Positions 52,443-61,291 are shown, counted from the stretch's first letter. The stretch is DNA of 64,000 nucleotides from Caldimicrobium sp. (GCA_025059715.1 JANXCE010000007.1:1-64000); one strand, 5' to 3'. Program-made: numbers and translations. The notes: generated from the letters alone by a model not told the origin.

Positions 52443-52469
52443 GGGGGCAAGTTTGACATTTGCTCCCCC
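52443..52469 (-). terminator. Rho-independent terminator of the sulfur-transfer cluster
   Basis: On the minus strand GGGGGAGCAA and TTGCCCCC pair (one bulged A) around a 9-nt loop, followed by TTTATTAATTTATTT. It lies 25 bp after the last gene of the YedE-TusA-DsrE operon. The space from here to 52286 shows a 13-nt direct repeat (TAACAAAGCCATT near 52341 and 52411, plus-strand sense) inside what may be a coding relic. Confidence 0.7.
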
Positions 52470-52493
52470 TGTTCAATAACAGCAGATTAAATT

Positions 52494-52685
52494 CTACCAC
52501 CAGGAGATGGTTTTATCCGCCTCCCAGATTAGGTCCACCAGTCTGTCGTAATCTGCATCTGAATTAGCTTCAAAGAGATTGAATTCTACAATTTCGTGTC
52601 CCTTTTCCTTTAATTTGGCTATTATTTTTTTTATATCTTCATTCTCTGCACTTGCCATATGTCTATATACACTCAATAGCTTCAT
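52494..52685 (-). CDS. Small conserved-looking protein of the YedE-TusA-DsrE cluster, 63 aa
   Basis: A 63-aa soluble protein, start behind GGAGGGTAGAGTGAG. The sequence alternates a short beta strand, helix, strand and helix (LLSVYRHM, IKKIIAKLKEKGHEIVEFNL, YDRLVDLIWEADKTISWW), like a half Rossmann or thioredoxin-like unit without cysteines. It is the terminal gene of the cluster. As I recall, the published sulfur-disproportionation (YTD) cluster contains hypothetical proteins next to yedE, tusA and dsrE; this could be one of them. Confidence 0.65.
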   Translation of the reverse strand: MKLLSVYRHMASAENEDIKKIIAKLKEKGHEIVEFNLFEANSDADYDRLVDLIWEADKTISWW

Positions 52686-52708
52686 CTCACTCTACCCTCC
52701 TTTAAAAA

Positions 52709-53065
52709 TTATGCACATTGCGGTGGAGCTTGAATTTTTTGGGCTGGTAAACCGTAGCCCACCACGAAATCACATTCTAAAATCTTATCAACCACCTCAT
52801 CAAGGGTTGCCTCTGCTAAGCCCCACTCTTGAAGGTTATAATTTTTTGTCTCCTCATCCATGGTTTCAGTTACTGCATACACCTCTCCTTCCATATCCCG
52901 GATCCAAGCAAGATTCTCCTCCAAGTATTCTGTTTTAGCAGGCATTTTTTGATAAAATATAAAGGAATAGGAATACATGTTTTCCACTGCTAAACCAAGA
53001 GCTGATCGTAACCCATCGGTAATATAGGGTCTATTAGCTATTAAGAAGCATACTTTGTAGCTCAT
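52709..53065 (-). CDS. DsrE/DsrF-like protein
   Basis: A 118-aa protein of the DsrE/F fold: the start KVCFLIANRPYITDGLRSALG and the central AWIRDMEGEVYAVTETMDEE, then CDFVVGYGLPAQ, match DsrF/TusC-type subunits, which form heterohexamers for sulfur relay. Cysteines are at positions 5, about 97 and the penultimate C of the tail (PPQCA). The exact sulfur-carrying residue is not clear. It lies between the DsrE and the 63-aa gene. Confidence 0.65.
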   Translation of the reverse strand: MSYKVCFLIANRPYITDGLRSALGLAVENMYSYSFIFYQKMPAKTEYLEENLAWIRDMEGEVYAVTETMDEETKNYNLQEWGLAEATLDEVVDKILECDFVVGYGLPAQKIQAPPQCA

Positions 53066-53083
53066 ACTTTTCCTCCTTAAAGA

Positions 53084-53413
53084 TTATAAAACCAAATATT
53101 TTCCAACCTCTTCCAACATTTCTCCGTGAAAGGCCTGAGTCCTCATTTGATTTGCTGTTAAACCTTGATTATGATATTCGGGCTCAAATCCTTCACAGGC
53201 AAAGGCTGCCACACAAATTGCTAAATCTTCCTCTGGAAGCATAGTTTTAAGTTTGTTAAAATCCGGATGAAACACCAAGTGCGTAGATTTAAAGGTAAAG
53301 AATATCTTGGCTTTCTTACCTTTTCTTTGCAATGCCTCTACTATTTTTACTAATTCTTTCATATGCGCTGGTGAGGTAACAAATATCCCGAGTTTATCTG
53401 GATCGTTAGCCAT
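53084..53413 (-). CDS. DsrE family sulfurtransferase
   Basis: A 109-aa protein with a DsrE-type fold: KLGIFVTSPAHMKELVKIVE, then the helix-strand KKAKIFFTFKSTHLV and the cysteine motif ICVAAFACEGF (C67 and C72 region) that could carry a persulfide. It is most like DsrE2/DsrE3-type carriers of cytoplasmic sulfane sulfur. Its neighbours TusA and YedE are the usual partners in sulfur trafficking. Confidence 0.75.
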   Translation of the reverse strand: MANDPDKLGIFVTSPAHMKELVKIVEALQRKGKKAKIFFTFKSTHLVFHPDFNKLKTMLPEEDLAICVAAFACEGFEPEYHNQGLTANQMRTQAFHGEMLEEVGKYLVL

Positions 53414-53434
53414 TTCAAACCCCCTCTTAGTTTT

Positions 53435-53680
53435 CTATTTTTTCCTGATAAAAAATCTGGTGTAACCTGGTTCATCAATCATACCTAAAAATTCATATCC
53501 CTCCTTTTCGCACATCTTAGGAATGTCATTTTTACTTCCAGGATCGGTGCCTAAAACTTCTAAAATTTGTCCTGAGGAAAGCTTTTGTAAAGCCTTTTTA
53601 GTTTTAAGCATGGGCATAGGACAAGACAAGCCCTTGCAATCCAGGACCTCATCTGCTTTAATAGTGCTTAAATCTACCAT
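53435..53680 (-). CDS. tusA: TusA family sulfur carrier
   Basis: An 81-aa protein with the TusA signature DCKGLSCPMPMLKTKKAL; the cysteine of CPMP carries a persulfide. The strand-turn LEVLGTDPGSKNDIPKMC is also typical. It delivers sulfur (or, for the YedF relatives, selenium) between partner proteins. It follows yedE after 22 bp. Confidence 0.88.
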   Translation of the reverse strand: MVDLSTIKADEVLDCKGLSCPMPMLKTKKALQKLSSGQILEVLGTDPGSKNDIPKMCEKEGYEFLGMIDEPGYTRFFIRKK

Positions 53681-53702
53681 CTCCCTTCCCTCCTTTTTAG
53701 TT

Positions 53703-54869
53703 TTATAAACCTATAACAAATTTTTCTGTTTTTTCATTCCAATCTACTATTATATACCACAAAAGAATTATTACCGCAAGTAATATAAAGGCCCCTGCAT
53801 ATCCCAATAAATCTGGTAGATACACCGCAGTTCCTAACCAACCTTTATCCCAAACTTCCCATACATTGTCTAAATAATACCTTAAAATAGCATTAGTGAG
53901 GGCAAAGAAAACCACAACTATCATTAACTTGACCTGACCCTCCGCTACTCTCCAAAGAGAGCCTGAACCACACCCTCCAGCCACAACCATCGCTGCTCCA
54001 AAGATAACACCTCCGATTAGAGCCCCCCACACGAAAGTTGGGGTAACATAAGTCATAGGCTCTCTAATACCTGCAAGTTTGATGAACATAATACCGAGAG
54101 TGGCTATTAGGATACTTATAGCTACGCCTCTGGCCATAGATGCCTCTCCAGACAAAAAGGGCTCACGGAAAGAATTTACAATACAAAACCTTGATCTATG
54201 CATTACAAACCCTATTCCTGCGGTAATCAAAAGCGCACCTCCTAATAGCGCACCCTCCTCCCTTTCACTTCCAAAATAACAGGAAACCCCAGCAAAAAGC
54301 ACTATTAATCCCACTATCCCAAGAATTGGATTAATCTTTTTGGTGCTAATTTCCACTCCCCCTGTAGAAGCAAAGCGTTCTATCTCCCAAAGAAGATACT
54401 TAACACCGATAAATACCCCGGCTATAAGGCCCACCATCATGGCTATCCCACTAGCAGAGAGATTGGCAATAGCCATGTAAAAACCACCAATGTTACAACC
54501 TTGCGCCAGAGCGGAACCAATACCCATTAAGATTCCTGCAACGATGCCCTTTATAATTTCAAGCTTGGGAGGTATTCTTAGCCCAAACTCTTGGGCCATG
54601 GTTGCGGATATAAAAGCCCCAAGAATAAGACCAATGTTTAGGACTGAAGAAGAAAACCACAGAGGATGAGGCGGGGCCTCCTCAAGAAATCCAATCCCAT
54701 AAAGGATCCATTCTCCCCAGTTTCTGAGCCCACCCACTATTCCCCAGGGTCTATACCACATTTCTAACAAAATTACAAACAAAGCCAGTAAAATACCCCC
54801 AGCTATGGGACTATAATGAGCCTTAAAAATGCTTTGATATAATTCTTTTAGACTGTCCTTTAAAGACAT
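53703..54869 (-). CDS. YeeE/YedE family transporter (thiosulfate/sulfur or selenium related)
   Basis: A 388-aa membrane protein with about nine to ten hydrophobic segments. Conserved cysteine motifs AQGCNIGGF, RSRFCIVNS and AGGCGSGSLWR mark the YeeE/YedE (DUF395) family; in the thiosulfate transporter TsuA these cysteines pass thiosulfate through the membrane. It heads the operon yedE-tusA-dsrE-dsrF-like-63 aa behind a good promoter. That gene order matches, from memory, the YTD cluster proposed as a marker of sulfur-disproportionating bacteria. YedE is also associated with selenium metabolism in other organisms, of interest because selenopeptide genes lie 2 kb away. Confidence 0.88.
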   Translation of the reverse strand: MSLKDSLKELYQSIFKAHYSPIAGGILLALFVILLEMWYRPWGIVGGLRNWGEWILYGIGFLEEAPPHPLWFSSSVLNIGLILGAFISATMAQEFGLRIPPKLEIIKGIVAGILMGIGSALAQGCNIGGFYMAIANLSASGIAMMVGLIAGVFIGVKYLLWEIERFASTGGVEISTKKINPILGIVGLIVLFAGVSCYFGSEREEGALLGGALLITAGIGFVMHRSRFCIVNSFREPFLSGEASMARGVAISILIATLGIMFIKLAGIREPMTYVTPTFVWGALIGGVIFGAAMVVAGGCGSGSLWRVAEGQVKLMIVVVFFALTNAILRYYLDNVWEVWDKGWLGTAVYLPDLLGYAGAFILLAVIILLWYIIVDWNEKTEKFVIGL

Positions 54870-54896
54870 ACCCCCCTCCTGCCTGATTTTTCAGTT

Positions 54897-54924
54897 ATAA
54901 TATTTAAAACTTTACCAAAGTCAA
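54897..54924 (-). promoter_or_regulatory. Promoter of the YedE-TusA-DsrE operon
   Basis: On the minus strand TTGACT (54924-54919) and TATTAT (54902-54897) are 16 bases apart, followed by a strong GCAGGAGGGGGG ribosome binding site for YedE. Confidence 0.65.
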
Positions 54925-54945
54925 GAGGCAATCTATGGAACTTAC

Positions 54946-57072
54946 TTATATTATCCAATCGACAAATCCCCTTGCCAAGGGGTGAGATTCAACTATAACA
55001 ATAGTTTTGTCCTCTTGATTTAACTTTCTAAAAAGGGTATGTAAATTACTCCATTCCCCGGGGGACAGTCCTTGAAAGGGATAATATAATAGATAAATCT
55101 CACATTTTTCTTTACTAAATAATTTTTTAATCAAATTAAGCCTTAATCTTTCACCACCAGAAAGCTCCTTTAACCTTTGAGATAATCTTAAATAAGATAC
55201 CTTCAGATCCTTTAGTCTTAATAATAAGTCTTGCATTTTAGGGATCTGAGTAAAAAGATTAAGAGCTTCTTCTAAGGTAAAATCTAAAATTTCTGCAATC
55301 TTGTAACCCCTGTATGTCAAATTTAACACCTCGTAATTTAATCTCTTACCCAAACATTCCTCACACTCACTCCCTCTACCTTTACAGCCTTTGCATATTC
55401 CTTCTGGAGTATGAAAACTAAAATGCCGTTTAGTTAGTCCCTTGGCTCTACTGGTGGGAAGCTGAAGTAGAACATCTCTCCAAAGTTCCCAGATACCAAT
55501 ATATTCAATAACAAAGGTTTCGCCCTTGTCCAAATATGAACTATCCTCTTTACATACTCTATAACCCTTTTCGATTAAATTTGCCATAAATTCCTCCATC
55601 TGCCCTATCTCTTTAGAGCCTCCTTCCAAAGGAAATAAATTAATTCCTCCAATAAAGATTTTTCTTTGTTGACTTTCTTTGTTTAAAACTACAACTAACC
55701 TTTCCTCCTCTGGTTTTTTCTTTTTAAAATTAGGAAATTTCAAACTATCTAAAGGATATTCCTCCCTCGGGACAGCTCTTACTAAGTATCCACCTTTTTC
55801 TCCTCCTTCAAACCCCAGCTCTATTATGAAGTCTGCCTGGCGTATAAATTCGGGATCATGTTCCACAACTAAACAGGAATTTCCTTTATTTATTAGTTCT
55901 CTCAACAGGATTAGCAATTTTTTCCTTCTGAATTCATCTAAACCTAAGGTTGGTTCATCTAAAACATACAAAACTCCATAAAAATCAGTGAAAAACAGAA
56001 GTAGTATTTCCAAAATTTTTCTTTCCCCAAGGGTCAATTTAAACACTGGATTCGACAAAGATAAATAATCTACCTCCCAAAATGTGGCCTTTTCAAGGAG
56101 AGTCAAAACACTCTTCTGTGCGGAAGTGCTTACTAAGTGGCTCTGATCTCTCCAAAAACAATAAAGTTCTCCCAGGCTCATAGTCACAATTTGCTTTATT
56201 TCTATACCAAAGAGTTTACTTTCTAAGATGGTGCTCTCCAATTTAAGTCCATTACACTTTGGACATGGAGTCTTCTCTTTATAGCCCTGCCCTCTACACT
56301 GAGAACATTTTTTAAAATAGGTAAGTAAAGGACTTCCGCATGTTACACAGTATGAGCTTAGATTAAAGCTTAAGGTCTTTCCATCCAAAAACTTTATTAA
56401 GACCTGGCCCCTATTTATGCTTTGTGCAAGACGTAAATTTTCCAGTAAACGATAAAGAGACCTCTCCTCCTTAATCATCCTATCAAGAACTAAATAGACC
56501 TCTTCAAACTGGTAGGGAACCTCCTCTTCTGATAGATCTATTTCTTTACCATTAATGATAAATCTGGTGAAACCCTGCGACTGTAAGTAGGAAAGTGCTT
56601 TTAAGGATTTTTCAGGAAGGGGCAAAAGAAGAAAAAATTTCTCTCCCGGCGATAACTCCTCAAACCACTTTATGACGCTATTTAGAGAACTAATTTTGTT
56701 ATAAGCACTACAAACAGGACACTTGAAATCTCCCCACTGAGAAAAGAGATATTCAATAAGAAAGAAGATACCAAGAATTTCTCCTACGGTTTTATAGGGA
56801 TACCAATCCCGTACTCCCTGCCTTAATGCCAAAAGAGGTGGAAATGGACCTTCTAATTCCGCTTTTACAGGATCTAAAAAGATCGTAGGCTTAGCGTAGT
56901 CTGTAAGTAACTTAGTCCTATTTTCCGCTATTTTAACCAGAGTATCAAAAACCAAAGAACTTTTACCTGAACCTGACGGTCCAGTCACAACTACTAACTT
57001 CTGTAGAGGTATGTTTAAATCAAAACCCTTAAGATTATGGGTAAAAATCCTTCTAAGTTTTAAAGGATACAT
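54946..57072 (-). CDS. UvrA-like ABC ATPase with one composite site lost
   Basis: A 708-aa protein with the UvrA tandem layout but about 230 residues shorter than UvrA. NBD I has an intact Walker A (TGPSGSGKSSLVFDTL, about residue 33) and Walker B (LYVLDEPTLGLD). Zinc modules CVTCGSPLL/CSQCRGQGYKEKTPCPKC and CKGCKGRGSECEECLGKR are present. NBD II lacks a Walker A, and its Walker B is IYLLYYPFQGL (no DE). The signature of NBD I is decayed (KLTLGERK) while that of NBD II is intact (ELSGGERLRL). One composite ATP site thus remains. Probably not the repair UvrA; a DNA- or nucleic-acid-related role is possible. Confidence 0.75.
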   Translation of the reverse strand: MYPLKLRRIFTHNLKGFDLNIPLQKLVVVTGPSGSGKSSLVFDTLVKIAENRTKLLTDYAKPTIFLDPVKAELEGPFPPLLALRQGVRDWYPYKTVGEILGIFFLIEYLFSQWGDFKCPVCSAYNKISSLNSVIKWFEELSPGEKFFLLLPLPEKSLKALSYLQSQGFTRFIINGKEIDLSEEEVPYQFEEVYLVLDRMIKEERSLYRLLENLRLAQSINRGQVLIKFLDGKTLSFNLSSYCVTCGSPLLTYFKKCSQCRGQGYKEKTPCPKCNGLKLESTILESKLFGIEIKQIVTMSLGELYCFWRDQSHLVSTSAQKSVLTLLEKATFWEVDYLSLSNPVFKLTLGERKILEILLLFFTDFYGVLYVLDEPTLGLDEFRRKKLLILLRELINKGNSCLVVEHDPEFIRQADFIIELGFEGGEKGGYLVRAVPREEYPLDSLKFPNFKKKKPEEERLVVVLNKESQQRKIFIGGINLFPLEGGSKEIGQMEEFMANLIEKGYRVCKEDSSYLDKGETFVIEYIGIWELWRDVLLQLPTSRAKGLTKRHFSFHTPEGICKGCKGRGSECEECLGKRLNYEVLNLTYRGYKIAEILDFTLEEALNLFTQIPKMQDLLLRLKDLKVSYLRLSQRLKELSGGERLRLNLIKKLFSKEKCEIYLLYYPFQGLSPGEWSNLHTLFRKLNQEDKTIVIVESHPLARGFVDWII

Positions 57073-57089
57073 GTCTTTAAAAGATGAGA

Positions 57090-59570
57090 CTATTCCATGA
57101 CGACTTTGTTTCTACCCAAAGCTTTAGCTTTGTATAACCTTTGATCCGCTATTTTGAGCACTTTTTCTATACTATCTCCATCCCTTGGAAATTCAGCTAA
57201 ACCAAAGGAGGCCGTTATCTGTATTGGGAAATTCGGATCAATAAATATTATATTTTTTTCGATCTCCTTTCTAATTCTCTCCGCTACAAAGAAGGCCTTC
57301 TCTTTCGGTGTTTCTGGTAATAAAAGCACAAACTCCTCACCTCCCCATCTTCCTAAGACATCCATTTCTCGAACATTAGACAAAACTAAGTGGGTGAACT
57401 CCTTCAAAACTCTATCTCCCACAAAGTGTCCATAGGTATCATTGATCTTTTTAAAGTGATCCAAATCCATAAGAACGATGCTAAAAAAATGCCCTATTCG
57501 CCTAACTCTCTCTGATTCTTTCTTAAGAAATTCAATTAAAAAGCGACGATTGTAGATGTTAAGTAGCGGATCCTTAACTGAGAGATCCTGATACTCCTTT
57601 AACAATCTGAGTTGATTTAAATAGACATTAAAGGCATTAATGATATCTTCATAGTATTTAATTTCCTCATTAGTAAAAGGATTTTTCTTGATAAGAGTTA
57701 TTAAGCCATTTAATTTACCCTCAAAAATAAGGGGAATACATAAATGATTAAGCTTTGGCCTTTTAAAAAGAGGGCATTGCTGATTTTCTAAGCTTACGAA
57801 ACTCTTTCCAGTCTTATAGACTCCACAGTCTTTTATTTCCTTATAAAGACAATCCTGCCAATAACTTTTTTTCCCAGCTAAGTAGGTTAACTTTACTTCA
57901 TCCAAGTCTGGATAGATCTCATAATAATGAATAGCTTCTACTCTATTTAACAAAAATCTCTCAAGCACAGGAAAGAGATCCTCTTCCTTTTGGGCAAAGT
58001 TTAACTCCGCTACATAATTATAAAAGGCCTTATAATCCGCTAAGCTCTTTTTTAAGACTTGTTCCTCTTCATGGAGCTCTTTTATGTCTCGGGCATTGAT
58101 AAGAATAAAGGGCCTTCCATTTAAAATGATCGCCTTAGCCTTTATTTCCACAGGTATTTTATTTTGATGAATGTCCCTATAAAATCTTCTTCCCTTAATC
58201 TCTATTCCCTTTTTGAGAAGTAATTCAATATTTCTATCTATTATCTCCTTTGGTAAGTCTACTATGTCGTAGATAGTTTTCTTTAAAATTTCCTCCTCCT
58301 TATAACCTAAAGCCTTTTGAATGGTAGTATTGGCAAAGTGTATCTTTCCTGTTGAATCAATCACTACGATGAAATCAAGAGAATTATTTAAATAACTCTT
58401 TAAAAACCTTATCTCTCTTAAATAGGATTCTTCTTTATGCACCTCCTGAGTTATGTCGCGTAAAAAAAGTTTTATTTTTCCCTCTTTGGTGCCAAAATCA
58501 ACATAACTCCCAGTTACTTCATAATAGTTTCCCTTCTGACCCTTTACGACTTCCTTGGAAATCACTCGCTCCTTTTTGAGCATGCCATAGATTCTATTCC
58601 AATCATCATAATCAAATAATTGGTATACCACATTATCCAAGAACTCTTCACCAAAATACTTTTTTGAATACTCGTTCATCCATGTAATCCTACATTCAGA
58701 GTCGCAATCTGAAATCTCAAGGACTATTTCCGGTAACAAACTTATAAAACTTTGGGCTTGCCTCAAACAATGTTCTAAAAACTCCGTATAAGTGCAAGTT
58801 AAACTTTGTACTAAATCTCTTTGAGAAATAACATTGATCACCCGATCATCTTTATCTACTACCACTAAATGTCTTATAGAAAATCTTCTAAAAAGCTCTA
58901 CGGCCTCCGTTATAGGTTGATTATCTCGAATCTTAATAACCTCTTTGATAGCTACTTCTCTTAATTTTGCTTTTAAATCCTTAAATTCTAACTTGACAAA
59001 ATCACTCTCAGAGATAATACCTACTAACTTTAAGTCCCTATTTAGGACTGGAAGAACACCAATATTGTATTTAACAAGTTTTTTTAAAGCCTCTTCTAAA
59101 GTCTCCTCTTCATCTGCATAAATTAAAGAATGTTTTAGTTCTAAAATATCTCGGATCTTACCCTCCCCTCTAAACATGTCCTCGGGAGAGTAGTAAATTA
59201 AATCCTGTTGAGTTATAACTCCTTCAAAATTTCCCTTCTCATCAACTACCAATAGTCTTCTAATAAAATTCTCTACCATTAGATTAAAAGCATGTAATAG
59301 CGTAGAATTTTTTCTAATTTTTACTAATTCTTTCTTGGCAAGATTAATAACTGATTCAGAAAGAGAGTAATTTTGATTTAAGGCCTTTACTACATCTCTT
59401 TCCGTGAAAATTCCAACAGGTTTTGCATCCTTTAAAAAGACCGCAAATCTTTTATTTTCTTTCTTAAACACCTGTAATAACTCGCCAAAAGTAATTTCCG
59501 GGGAAACTACAACATAATCTGTTTTATTGATAACTCTGGTTACAGGAAGTTGGAGGTAAAGTAGCATCAT
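57090..59570 (-). CDS. CBS4-PAS-PAS-GAF-GGDEF diguanylate cyclase
   Basis: An 826-aa cytoplasmic signalling protein. Residues about 10-265 contain four CBS motifs (for example VGIFTERDVVKAL, GVITQQDLI, VGIISESDFV, NVISQRDLVQSL), a ligand-binding module usually for adenine nucleotides. Two PAS domains (about 265-380 and 385-505) and a GAF domain (about 520-655) follow. The C-terminal GGDEF domain has the active-site GGEEF and, five residues before it, an RxxD (REMD) product-inhibition site. It should make cyclic di-GMP under control of nucleotide charge and other signals. Its gene lies between polX and the UvrA-like gene with 2 and 17 bp spacings. Confidence 0.9.
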   Translation of the reverse strand: MMLLYLQLPVTRVINKTDYVVVSPEITFGELLQVFKKENKRFAVFLKDAKPVGIFTERDVVKALNQNYSLSESVINLAKKELVKIRKNSTLLHAFNLMVENFIRRLLVVDEKGNFEGVITQQDLIYYSPEDMFRGEGKIRDILELKHSLIYADEEETLEEALKKLVKYNIGVLPVLNRDLKLVGIISESDFVKLEFKDLKAKLREVAIKEVIKIRDNQPITEAVELFRRFSIRHLVVVDKDDRVINVISQRDLVQSLTCTYTEFLEHCLRQAQSFISLLPEIVLEISDCDSECRITWMNEYSKKYFGEEFLDNVVYQLFDYDDWNRIYGMLKKERVISKEVVKGQKGNYYEVTGSYVDFGTKEGKIKLFLRDITQEVHKEESYLREIRFLKSYLNNSLDFIVVIDSTGKIHFANTTIQKALGYKEEEILKKTIYDIVDLPKEIIDRNIELLLKKGIEIKGRRFYRDIHQNKIPVEIKAKAIILNGRPFILINARDIKELHEEEQVLKKSLADYKAFYNYVAELNFAQKEEDLFPVLERFLLNRVEAIHYYEIYPDLDEVKLTYLAGKKSYWQDCLYKEIKDCGVYKTGKSFVSLENQQCPLFKRPKLNHLCIPLIFEGKLNGLITLIKKNPFTNEEIKYYEDIINAFNVYLNQLRLLKEYQDLSVKDPLLNIYNRRFLIEFLKKESERVRRIGHFFSIVLMDLDHFKKINDTYGHFVGDRVLKEFTHLVLSNVREMDVLGRWGGEEFVLLLPETPKEKAFFVAERIRKEIEKNIIFIDPNFPIQITASFGLAEFPRDGDSIEKVLKIADQRLYKAKALGRNKVVME

Positions 59571-59572
59571 TG

Positions 59573-61291
59573 TTAGCTCTTATGTTTTTTTGACCATTCT
59601 ATGACCTTCTCATAACTAAGGGTGTTCAACAGATCCTTTTTTTCACACCAACCTCTTCGAGCAACCCCTACTCCCAATTTTAGAAAATCCATTTGATCAA
59701 CATGATGGGCATCGGTACCGATAATGAGGGGGATACCCTTTTCTACAGAGGCCTTCACATATATATCATTGAGATCAAGCCTTTTGTAATAGGCATTTAT
59801 TTCTAAGGCCTTACCATAGGTTTTAGCGGCCTCCAAGACTTCCTCCATATTCACTGCATAGGGTTCTCTTTCTCCCAGGACTCTACCTGTAGGATGAGCT
59901 ATAGCGTGAACCAAGGGATGCTTAAGGGCGGAGACTAATCTAAAGGTTATTTGTCTTTCATCCTGTTGAAATCCCGTATGAATTCCAGCTATAACAAAAT
60001 CTATTTCCTTTAATACCTCATCAGGATAATCTAGGGTCCCATCAGAGAGAATATCTACTTCTGCCCCCATTATTAGCTTTACCTTCTGAGATCGATTATT
60101 GAGCTCTTCAATCCTCTTCTTTTTTTTCCATAGCTCCTCTACAGGAACACCACCTGCTATTTTTAATCCTTGAGAATGATCACATATGGCAACCCAAGAA
60201 AGCCCCAAGGCCTCTGCCTTAAGAATAATTTCTTCTAAACTTGCAGATCCATCACTATACTTGGAATGCACATGTCCATCTCCTAAAATATCCTCATAGT
60301 TAACAAGCTGAGGCAATTTCCCCTGCAGGGCTACTTCAATTTCCCCTCTATCCTCCCTTAACTCTGGAGGAATAAAGGGTAGCCCAAGAACTGCATATAC
60401 CTCCTCCTCAGTCCTCCCCGCAATCCTCTCCTCCCCTCTAAATACACCATATTCATTTATTTTTAGACCCCTTTCCAGAGCAAGCTCTCTGATACGAATA
60501 TTATGAGCCTTAGAACCAGTAAAATAGGCCAAAGCAGCACCCCAAGCCTCCGGCTCAACTACCCTTACGTCCATTTGTATTCCACTCCGAAGACGCACAC
60601 TGGTCTTTGTATCCCCTAAGGCAATAATCTCTTCAACTAAAGGTAACTCCGCAACTACTTTCATTGTGGTCTCTGCCTGCTGAGTGGTAATCAAAATATC
60701 AATATCCTTAACTGTTTCCTTCTGCCTTCTGATGCTTCCTGCTATAGCTATGTCTATTACCGGAGCTCTGTTCCTGAGTAAGAAAACCACTTCTTCCGCT
60801 AAGGGTAATACTTCTCCCAAAGGCCTGCGGCCAGTCCTTTCCCGAAATAATCTAATTCCTTTAAGTATGTTTTCCTCTGTTTTAAAACCAAAACCTGGCA
60901 ACTTAGCAATCTTGTGCTGAAGGCAGGCCTTCTCTAAATCTTCTATTGAGGTTATACCATATTTCTCATAAATAACCTTTACCTTCTTAGGCCCCAGGCC
61001 TGGTATTTCCAAAAAGGTTAGCAAAACTGGAGGAATCTCTTTCTTGAGTTCTTCAAAGGTGCTCAGAGTTCCTGTTTTGAGAATCTCCCTTATCTTATTT
61101 GCTAAATCTGCTCCAATTCCCGGAATAGTCTCCAATTTTCCCTCTCGGGCTAATTCTTCAACATCCTTAGTGAGAGATTCAATGGTCTGACTTGCCCTCT
61201 CATACGCCCTGATCCGATAGGGATTATCCCCTTTTATATCAAGCAGTTGAGCAGTTTTTCTTAGTATATCCGCAACCTCTCTGTTTTTCAT
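59573..61291 (-). CDS. polX: PolX-type family X DNA polymerase with PHP domain
   Basis: A 572-aa repair polymerase. The N-terminal helix-hairpin-helix region (about 1-140) includes IPGIGADLANKI and IPGLGPKKVKVI. The nucleotidyltransferase core has AGSIRRQKETVKDIDIL with the catalytic DxD (DID) and the third aspartate in MDVRVVEP. The C-terminal PHP exonuclease has HVHSKYSDGS, CDHSQGLKIAGG, AHPTGR and GTDAHH, a complete metal-binding set. It fills gaps in base excision repair and can proofread through PHP, of interest because DNA polymerase I here cannot. It heads the transcript with the GGDEF and UvrA-like genes. Confidence 0.95.
   Translation of the reverse strand: MKNREVADILRKTAQLLDIKGDNPYRIRAYERASQTIESLTKDVEELAREGKLETIPGIGADLANKIREILKTGTLSTFEELKKEIPPVLLTFLEIPGLGPKKVKVIYEKYGITSIEDLEKACLQHKIAKLPGFGFKTEENILKGIRLFRERTGRRPLGEVLPLAEEVVFLLRNRAPVIDIAIAGSIRRQKETVKDIDILITTQQAETTMKVVAELPLVEEIIALGDTKTSVRLRSGIQMDVRVVEPEAWGAALAYFTGSKAHNIRIRELALERGLKINEYGVFRGEERIAGRTEEEVYAVLGLPFIPPELREDRGEIEVALQGKLPQLVNYEDILGDGHVHSKYSDGSASLEEIILKAEALGLSWVAICDHSQGLKIAGGVPVEELWKKKKRIEELNNRSQKVKLIMGAEVDILSDGTLDYPDEVLKEIDFVIAGIHTGFQQDERQITFRLVSALKHPLVHAIAHPTGRVLGEREPYAVNMEEVLEAAKTYGKALEINAYYKRLDLNDIYVKASVEKGIPLIIGTDAHHVDQMDFLKLGVGVARRGWCEKKDLLNTLSYEKVIEWSKKHKS

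Noticed and set aside
54946-57072. Canonical excinuclease subunit UvrA
   Set aside because: Length is about 230 residues short and three of six ATP-site motifs are missing or altered, so it is described as UvrA-like only.
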